Origin: Montifringilla adamsi
Taxonomy: Eukaryota > Chordata > Aves > Passeriformes > Passeridae
Reading direction: 5' to 3'
Assembly: GCA_017590115.1 (NCBI GenBank)
Contig: JAGGNK010007448.1
Span: 7,852,815 to 7,916,814, forward strand
DNA length: 64,000 nt
Both the position numbers and the translations under genes were made by a program. This document shows, piece by piece, positions 58,457 through 64,000 of this stretch. Below the pieces are notes generated by a model. It saw only the letters and a program-made list of their open reading frames with translations, was not told the DNA's origin and ran no database searches. Each line of letters begins with the position of its first letter. The first letter of the stretch is position 1.

Positions 58457-58490
58457 ACTCAACCCCTTTCCTCTCCTCCTTCTCTTTCAG
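58457..58490 (+). other. RXRA: 3' splice site of intron 1 (acceptor for RXRA exon 2)
   Basis: A nearly unbroken pyrimidine tract (CCCCTTTCCTCTCCTCCTTC, then TCTTTCAG) ends at the AG at 58489-58490, immediately before the conserved coding sequence. A possible branch-point neighbourhood (TGACTCAAC) lies about 30 bases upstream at 58455-58463. The strength of this acceptor is a main reason for the exon boundary chosen. Confidence 0.93.
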
Positions 58491-58756
58491 ATTTCTCCAA
58501 CCAGGTGAATTCCACATCCCTGAACTCCCCCACGAGCCGGGGGCCCATGGCCACCCCGTCCCTGCACCCGTCCATCGGGCCGGGCATCGGCTCCTCGCTG
58601 GGCTCCCCGGGCCAGCTGCACTCGCCCATCAGCACCCTGAGCTCGCCCATCAATGGCATGGGGCCCCCCTTCTCCGTCATCAGCTCCCCCATGGGCCCGC
58701 ACTCGATGTCTGTCCCCTCCACGCCCAGCCTGGGATTCGGCACCAGCAGCCCGCAG
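58491..58756 (+). CDS. RXRA: RXRA exon 2: A/B (AF-1) domain of retinoid X receptor alpha
   Basis: Internal coding exon of retinoid X receptor alpha, the nuclear receptor that heterodimerises with RAR, VDR, TR, PPAR and LXR or homodimerises on DR1 elements. The first two bases complete an Asp codon started in exon 1. The next 88 codons begin FSNQVNSTSL and end GFGTSSPQ, followed directly by a GTAAGG donor. The Ser/Pro-rich, disordered AF-1 sequence matches RXRA and not RXRG: the core QLHSPISTLSSPINGMGPPF and then SVISSPMGPHSMSV agree with mammalian RXRA. Three Ser/Thr-Pro sites described as kinase targets in mammalian RXRA (human Ser56, Ser70, Thr82) are kept here as SSPI, SSPM and STPS. Compared with human the exon is five codons longer: four are an extra SSLG after GPGIG and one lies near NSTSLNSP. 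The open frame running in from upstream is intronic. Recognition is by recalled family sequence. Confidence 0.97.
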
Positions 58757-58762
58757 GTAAGG
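58757..58762 (+). other. RXRA: 5' splice site of intron 2 (GTAAGG)
   Basis: The donor is CAG|GTAAGG, an excellent match to the vertebrate consensus. It falls after a complete Gln codon, so intron 2 is phase 0. This agrees with exon 3, which opens with a complete Leu codon. Confidence 0.95.
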
Positions 58763-59127
58763 GGATGCTGCTGAGGGGTCACTGCTGCCTGTCTGGGCAA
58801 GGAGGAGCCGCCTCTGGGGGTTTCCTCATGCAGACAGGCACCAAGGGGAGGCAAAAAGCAGAAGGACGAGGAGGAAAATAAGCTGGAGGTGTCCTGCTCC
58901 TCTGGGGAGCTGCTCTGGGTGGGTTGTGAGGGACCAGCACAGCTGGAACACAGCTGGCCATCAGCTGTTGTCCCCAGGATTGGGGTGGAAGGGGAGTAGT
59001 GACCACACCTGGGTCACCTGGGGGCTGGTGTAGCTGTGGCAGGAGCCAGAGCCACCCTAGGACTGTCTGGGATTCTTCTCCTTCCTGGGAAGCAGCACAT
59101 CCCCTCCAGGGCCTGCTCATGTTCCCC

Positions 59128-59365
59128 ACAGAATTGTTTTGATTGGAGAAACCCTCTAAGATCATCCAAATCCACCACAAACCCACGTCCCCAAGTGCCA
59201 CACCCACACACCTTTAACACTTCCAGGGATGGTGATCGCACCACTTCCCTGACAACCCTTTCAATGAAGAAATGACCCCAAACAGCCAATCTCAACCTCT
59301 GCTGGCACAACTCGAGGCCGTTTCCCCTTATCCCGTCACTTGTACAAACCCAGGGCTCCTCTGGC
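59128..59365 (-). mobile_element. CR1 LINE 3' fragment, antisense to RXRA
   Basis: Read on the + strand, the phrases run in the order typical of a reverse-complemented avian CR1 3' region: GATTGGAGAAACCCTCTAAG, ATCATCCAAATCCACC, CACGTCCCCAAGTGCCACAC, ACTTCCAGGGATGGTGA, ACCACTTCCCTGACAACCCT, TCAATGAAGAAATGACC, CTCGAGGCCGTTTCCCCTTA. It is degenerate, with many substitutions, so it is old. The end nearest 59128 is the element's 3' end. No reverse transcriptase coding survives. Confidence 0.9.
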
Positions 59366-60141
59366 TGCTGCCCCTTTCTCCTCACAGGGCGAGGAGTGGC
59401 CTTTGGTGGCTAAAGATTATGTAAAAACCCCTCCAAGCAGGGTGAGATAAGCTGTTTTTAAAAATAGCCAGATTGGGGTGCTGGCCAGCCCCTGCCACCT
59501 GTTGCTGGCTGCTCGCACGGGATATGTTTAGTAAAAGGGCAGATTAAGGAATTGGCCACCACCTGCCACTGGCTGCAGGTTTATTTATTCCAGGCCCTCT
59601 CTGGGACTCAAGCACCTGCCAGCACCTTTATTTTTAAATATTGGCCTGATTTACTCCCAGGAATAACAGAGCTTTTTACTACGTGGGGCTGTTTTACTAC
59701 ATGACTGCTATCTCCAGCAGCTTCTCCAGGGTCCAGCATCCCGGTGCTGGTCAGAGAGGAATAAGATTTGCCTCTGGATGAGCTTCTCCCATGCAGGATT
59801 CAGCCTGTGTCCCCCTCAGAGGTGCAGGGACCTGCTTCCCACTGAGGGACAGCAGCAGGGTGGACACGTCCCTCCCACCCCAGGGCCAGGGGAAGAGGAA
59901 CTGAAACCGTGCCTGGGAACGGGCAGCCAGAGCAAAATCAGCAGCCCCAGCGCCAAAATGGTGGGGAAGGAATGGGAAGGGGGATGTGAGGCAACCCTGG
60001 GGGGAGCCACAAGCCGGGGAGATGGCGGGGAAGGGGCGATTGTAAGGTGCAGCTTGGGAGCGGCCAGCGGGGAACCGAAACGAACAGAGCTCCAGGGCAG
60101 AAGGGGAAGTGAGAGTGTGGTGGGATGGTGCTGGGAGCGAG

Positions 60142-60528
60142 CTGGCTCCAGCCCTGGTGGCTCCAACTCTGCTGGCTCCAGCCTTAATGGCTCCAGCCCA
60201 GGTGGCTCCAACCCTGGTGGCTCCAGCCCTTGTTGACTCCAACCCTGGTGGCTCCAGCCCTTCATGGCTCCAGTCCTTGTGGCTCCAGTCCTTGTAGCTC
60301 GAGCTCAGGTGGCTCCAGCCCTTGTTGACTCCAACCCTGGTGGCTCCAGCCCTTCATGGCTCCAGCCCTGATAGCTCCAGTCCTTGTGGCTCCAGCTCCT
60401 GGTGGTTCTAACCCTGATGGCTCCAGCCTTGGTGGCTCCAGCCCTGGTGGCCCCAGCCCTTCGTGGCTCCAGCTCTGATAGCTCCAGTCCTTGTGGCTCC
60501 AGCTCTTGGTGGCTCCAGCCCTCAGAGC
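60142..60528. repeat. ~15-bp GGCTCCAGCCCTTGT minisatellite with ~92-bp super-repeat
   Basis: About 25 units of GGCTCCAGCCCTGGT-type sequence in intron 2. The phrase CCAGCCCTTGTTGACTCCAA recurs at 60223 and 60315, so a block of about 92 bp (six units) was duplicated. Confidence 0.94.
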
Positions 60529-61783
60529 ACCCGTCCTTTGTTCAGGGACTTGTCTGAAGTGTTTTTCCTCAAGGTGACACTTGGGAGGACTTCAGCCTAA
60601 TGGCTCCTGCCATCTGTTCCCTGTCTGGCCACATTAGGTCCCTGTCCCTGTCCCTGCAGCGGGCAGAGGCGCCTACCTGGGCCGGCAGAGTGCAGGGGGA
60701 CGAGGAGGAGGGGGGGACAGCGAGGCTGAAGCTCGGTGGGCAGCGCAGCCCCCCTGGCCCAGCCAGCACAGCACAGCACAGGGGTAATGAGGCGTGTGGC
60801 CCCCGTCGCCGGGCAGGGCTGGCACTGATGGAAGGTGGTTTGCATCAGATGGCAGATGCCACTTGCCATCAGGCCACGCCTCGTCGCCTCTGGAGAGGCA
60901 GCAGAGCAGAAGGGCACGCGGTGTACGAGGTCCCCGGGGTGGGGAAGGAGCTGCCAGGCTCCCAAAAAACAGGGGGCTCAGTCCACCCCATCTGGTTCTG
61001 CAGAGGGGAAGACTCTGCAGCCCTTGGATGCTCCCAGCGCCCTTCCTCCAGCACTGGGAGTTTGCCAGGACCTTGCAGGGTTTGCAAACACAGCCCCAAA
61101 ATCAGGGGCAGGGGATGCTGGTGCTGAGCTGGCCCAGGAGTGAGGGCCAGACTGGGGGGGCTAGACCCTACAGCTCTGGGATTTAACACACTGCTTCAAC
61201 CCTCTTACCTAAAAATGACGGGAAAACAGGGAAAAGAGTGCAGGATTTTCAGCAGGAGCTGCGAGGGGAGGACTTCCCATGCCTCTGCAGGGCTGTGTGG
61301 AGCAGCCCCAGGCATTGCTGGCAGCAGCTCGGGATGCCCGGGGGCCAGTGGGAAGAGATCAGACGTGGGATTAGATCGTCTGCCTTTGCACAATGCTCTT
61401 TGTAAGGGTGCCTGGGGGACCGGGGAAAGACTGGGGTGTTTTTTGGGATGGCAGGAGGAGGAATAAAGCTCTGCTTGCCAGGAGAGCCAGGATTCAGATG
61501 TGTGATGAGCTGGAGAGGGAGGGGAAGGAGCCGAGAGGTGCTGGTGTCACTGGGGGAGCAGAGCCCTGGTTCCTCCCCTGTCTGGGCTCGTTGCTGAGCT
61601 GGAGCCGTGCTGTCCCAGAGCAGAAGTGCTGTGCCAAGGTCAGGGGCTGCTGTCCCCTCCTCTGTCCTGCACGTGCTCCCGGGGCAGGCGCCAGGGTGGT
61701 GTGAGAACCCCGGGGTGGCTCTGCTGAGGTTTGGAGCCAGTGCTGGGAGAGGAACTGATGACTTTTCCCCTCCCCAGCCCCGG

Positions 61784-61794
61784 GCTGACTCAGC
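61784..61794. promoter_or_regulatory. Palindromic MAF/AP-1 element (MARE core)
   Basis: GCTGACTCAGC is a perfect 11-bp palindrome matching the core of the T-MARE bound by MAF/NRF2 dimers, lacking only the outermost T and A. It lies in RXRA intron 2. Confidence 0.35.
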
Positions 61795-63430
61795 TCTGAG
61801 CAGCTGATTTTCCAGGCTGAGAAGGTTGGTGGGACCCCCACCCTCCTGAGTGGGGCTTGCTCTGCCCATCATCCCCCCAGCATTTTTGGGGGAATGCTCG
61901 GGTGGGCTCTGTGTGCTGCTGGGGCTGGGGGAGGTGGTGGGGAAGGGTTTTATCTGCATCAGGCAGCCGTGGCCTCTGGGCTTGCTCCCACAGCCAGGGA
62001 TGCAGGGATCACCACCAGCTGCACCCGGGAGCTGGCTTCGCTTCCCAGAAAGGGCTCTGGGAGGAATTCCTGGGGCAGGTCACCCTGACCTGGCCACCCC
62101 TGCTGCCAGGGGAGCACAGAGAACATGTGGGACTCAAAAAGAGGTGCTCCTGCCTGGGACCTGCTCCTCCCTCCCCTGTGTGCTCTGTCAAACAGCAGCT
62201 AAAGCCAGGAGTGCATCCCTGGGTGGCACCAGCTCCCAGCTGCCTTTGATTCATCAGCTGGCACAGGCAGGGCGGCAGAGGGAGGCACATCCATCCCGTT
62301 TCTCCAGGGTGGGTTTACCTGGCTCTGTTGTGTGGCTGCCAGTCGTCTGCCTGCCAAATATTCCCCACCAGCCTGGAGACTTGAAAGCCAGAGCAGCGGC
62401 TGTGCTGCTCTAATTGACAGATCACAAGCCCTGGGACTTCCCTGAATTAATTTGTGACAAGTGCAATTGCTGGGGATCTCTGTTAGAGCAGAGAAAAGCA
62501 CAAACTGAAGCACAGGCCTGTGAATCCATGTTGGGTTTAGAGGGTGGCTGGGGTGATGGCTCTGGGACAGTCTCTGGCAGGCTGATTCCCTTGGGGACAC
62601 CCCAGTGATTCCAGCCAGCTCTGCTGACCAAGAGCTGACCAAGTCCAGGTCCCCCATCACCCCCTGGACAGGGTGAGCTTGTCCCCTTACTGAGATGGGT
62701 CAGTCCCACAGCTCTGTGCCTCAGTTTCTCTTTGCACACAGGGGTGTAACAGCCCAGTAGGGATTCAGCCTGGGAACCCTTCACTCCACAGCAGTGCCAT
62801 GCTGCCAGTTCCACCCAATTCTCTGCTTGCTGGGGCCCAAGGAAAGGAAGGAGAGACATTTGGGAGTTGCAGGGACATGTCCCACCCACTCCAGCTCTGG
62901 AATCCAGGCCCTGTTGCAGCTGGGATGTGTTTATTTGCCATGGAGCTTTCCTTTGGAGAGATAATGCTGGAGGGATATCTATAAATTGCAGAGCTAAACA
63001 AGAGTGTCCTGGCCTTCATCATCTGTGGAAAGTCTCTCTCCCAGCCAGCAGCTCTCCGAGCCACCCCTGCAGATCTTCTTGCCTGTGTCCCATGCTGGTG
63101 TGAAGCTGGGGTGGCGGCTGAGCCCTGGCTGTGGGGGCAGTGCAGGAGGAACTTGCTTCCCAATTAAATGATGGAAAAACATCCTCCTTGTATGGGCAGG
63201 GTCAGCCCTGGGTGCTTGGGGAGCTGGCCATGTCCTGCCCCTCGTGTCACCCTGCTGCCAGCTCAGAGCCAGCCCAGCTCCTGTGCCAGCCCAGATGAGT
63301 GCTGTGCCTTTATGTGCCCAAATCCTCTTGGTTCAGCAGTGCTGCTCCCCACTGGAAGCGTGTCCCCTGCTTGTCCTGTCCTGTGTGTGGCACAGCCCCA
63401 TGTCCCCCTGTCCCCAGTCCCAGCTGAGCC

Positions 63431-63450
63431 CTCTGCTTGTCCCTCCACAG
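63431..63450 (+). other. RXRA: 3' splice site of intron 2 (acceptor for RXRA exon 3)
   Basis: The pyrimidine-rich tract CTCTGCTTGTCCCTCCACAG ends at an AG directly before the in-frame Leu-Asn-Ser start of exon 3. Phase 0 on both sides of the intron supports it. Confidence 0.94.
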
Positions 63451-63600
63451 CTCAACTCGCCCATGAACTCCGTCACCAGCACAGAAGACATCAAGCCACC
63501 CCTGGGGCTCAATGGAGTCCTCAAAGTGCCAGCACATCCCTCAGGAACGATGGCCTCCTTCACCAAGCACATATGTGCCATCTGTGGGGACAGATCTTCG
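63451..63600 (+). CDS. RXRA: RXRA exon 3: end of A/B domain and first half of zinc finger I
   Basis: Fifty codons in phase 0, from [20 protein letters not shown] to [14 protein letters not shown], followed by a GTGAGG donor. The sequence is near-identical to mammalian RXRA over [20 protein letters not shown] and [17 protein letters not shown]. It contains the CAIC pair, the first two of the four Zn-coordinating cysteines of DNA-binding-domain finger I (human Cys135 and Cys138). The IKPP motif carries the lysine equivalent to human Lys108, reported as a sumoylation site. The remaining finger cysteines, P-box and everything after DRSS lie in later exons outside the window. The next exon should start with a Gly codon in frame. 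Differences from human are concentrated at the start ([12 protein letters not shown] for SSPMNPVSSSED) and one Asn-to-Thr change before MASF. Confidence 0.97.
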
Positions 63601-64000
63601 GGTGAGGCTGGCACCTGCCCTGGCAGGGCTCAGGGCAGTGGGCTGGGGTGTGGCAGAGAGCTGGCATTGGATCCTGGGGAGTGCCAGCACGGGGAGTGCC
63701 AGCAGGAGCTCTCCTTTGGGACAGGACCTGCCTGTGCCTCACAGCAGGGGATGAAGAGCAGAGCCAGGAGACCCCAGGTCCCTGTTCAGCAGTGGGGTCC
63801 CATCCTCACCCTGCTGGCAAACAAGGCATCGGGGGGTGTACTCCCTCTGCCCATCCTTTGATCCACACCGGTGCTGTCACATGGTGCCACATGAAAAGAT
63901 GCTCTTGACATGGAGATTCTCCACTCCTGGGAGATAAAGATGGGCTCATTCCCTTTATTCTCCTGCTCTTCTAAAAGCTCCCTGCTCCAGGAGATCTCTG
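63601..64000 (+). other. RXRA: RXRA intron 3 (5' end only)
   Basis: Begins with GTGAGG directly after the DRSS codons and runs off the end of the window. It is GC-rich unique sequence. Two CACGGGGAGTGCCAGC-like phrases near 63685-63705 form a small direct repeat. No coding sequence is seen. Confidence 0.9.

Larger units (their letters stand above)
1..58490 (+). other. RXRA: RXRA intron 1 (3' portion; 5' end beyond the window)
   Basis: Everything upstream of the exon 2 acceptor is read as intron 1. The acceptor at 58489-58490 has a long pyrimidine tract. It joins exon 2 in phase 1, because exon 2 opens with the last two bases of an Asp codon, so an upstream coding exon must exist. I looked for an exon encoding the short, conserved RXRA N-terminus followed by a GT donor and found none, so it probably lies before position 1. 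A very long first intron is usual for vertebrate RXRA. The stretch has no credible gene on either strand. It is GC-rich bird-type sequence broken up by minisatellites, simple repeats, CR1 fragments and AT-rich islands, listed separately. The far-left part could be intergenic; the sequence alone cannot exclude that. Confidence 0.8.
58757..63450 (+). other. RXRA: RXRA intron 2
   Basis: A 4,694-bp phase-0 intron bounded by GTAAGG and CCCTCCACAG. It holds a CR1 LINE fragment in antisense orientation, a 15-bp-type minisatellite at about 60.1-60.5 kb, and otherwise GC-rich unique sequence. A palindromic MAF-type site lies at 61784-61794. A short AT-richer stretch at 59400-59700 (TAAAGATTATG, several TTTTTA runs) and another at 62405-62470 are the only compositional islands. 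No coding sequence is supported on either strand. Confidence 0.93.

Overview
This is vertebrate, almost certainly avian, nuclear DNA. It covers part of the 5' half of the retinoid X receptor alpha gene (RXRA) on the + strand. Only two stretches can be supported as protein-coding. Both are internal RXRA exons with canonical AG/GT splice sites: exon 2 at 58491-58756 (88 complete codons plus the last two bases of a split Asp codon) and exon 3 at 63451-63600 (50 codons). Together they encode most of the N-terminal A/B (AF-1) domain and the first zinc-binding Cys pair of the DNA-binding domain. Exon 1 (which in mammals encodes about ten residues) was not found, and the exons encoding the rest of the DNA-binding domain, hinge and ligand-binding domain lie beyond position 64000. 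The bird assignment rests on CR1 LINE fragments, a GC-rich compact intronic background, many short GC-rich minisatellites, and no mammalian SINEs or LINE-1. A songbird is possible but I cannot prove it.

Layout. 1-58490 is read as the 3' part of the very long RXRA intron 1; its most upstream part could be intergenic if exon 1 is elsewhere. It contains no supportable gene. What it holds is (a) a dense set of tandem repeats with 12- to 207-bp units, the largest at 10.6, 11.2, 15.4-15.9, 16.7-17.6, 24.6, 27.6-28.0, 31.1, 46.4-47.1, 48.1 and 56.6-57.4 kb; (b) simple repeats and a 43-N assembly gap inside a poly-G tract at 29 kb; (c) two CR1 fragments, at 39.3-39.6 and 58.0 kb; and (d) AT-rich, non-repetitive, homeobox/GATA-motif-bearing islands that look like conserved non-coding elements, the best at 22.0, 30.4, 32.4, 35.1, 39.0, 48.4 and 49.4 kb. 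Intron 2 (58757-63450) holds a third CR1 fragment and a GGCTCCAG-type minisatellite. 63601-64000 is the start of intron 3.

How it fits together. The window is mainly regulatory and intronic territory of one transcription factor gene. RXRA is the obligate dimer partner of RAR, VDR, TR, PPAR and LXR, so retinoid-type direct repeats in its own intron (a DR1 at 14914, a DR5-like site at 24507, a DR2-like site at 43768) are worth testing as autoregulatory sites, although short motifs are expected by chance in 64 kb. The most structured unexplained signal is a long imperfect hairpin at 51072-51150 with an 18-bp near-perfect stem, a possible intronic microRNA-like precursor. I see no undescribed multi-gene system. 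The long open frames in the window are by-products of GC-rich, stop-poor repeat DNA.
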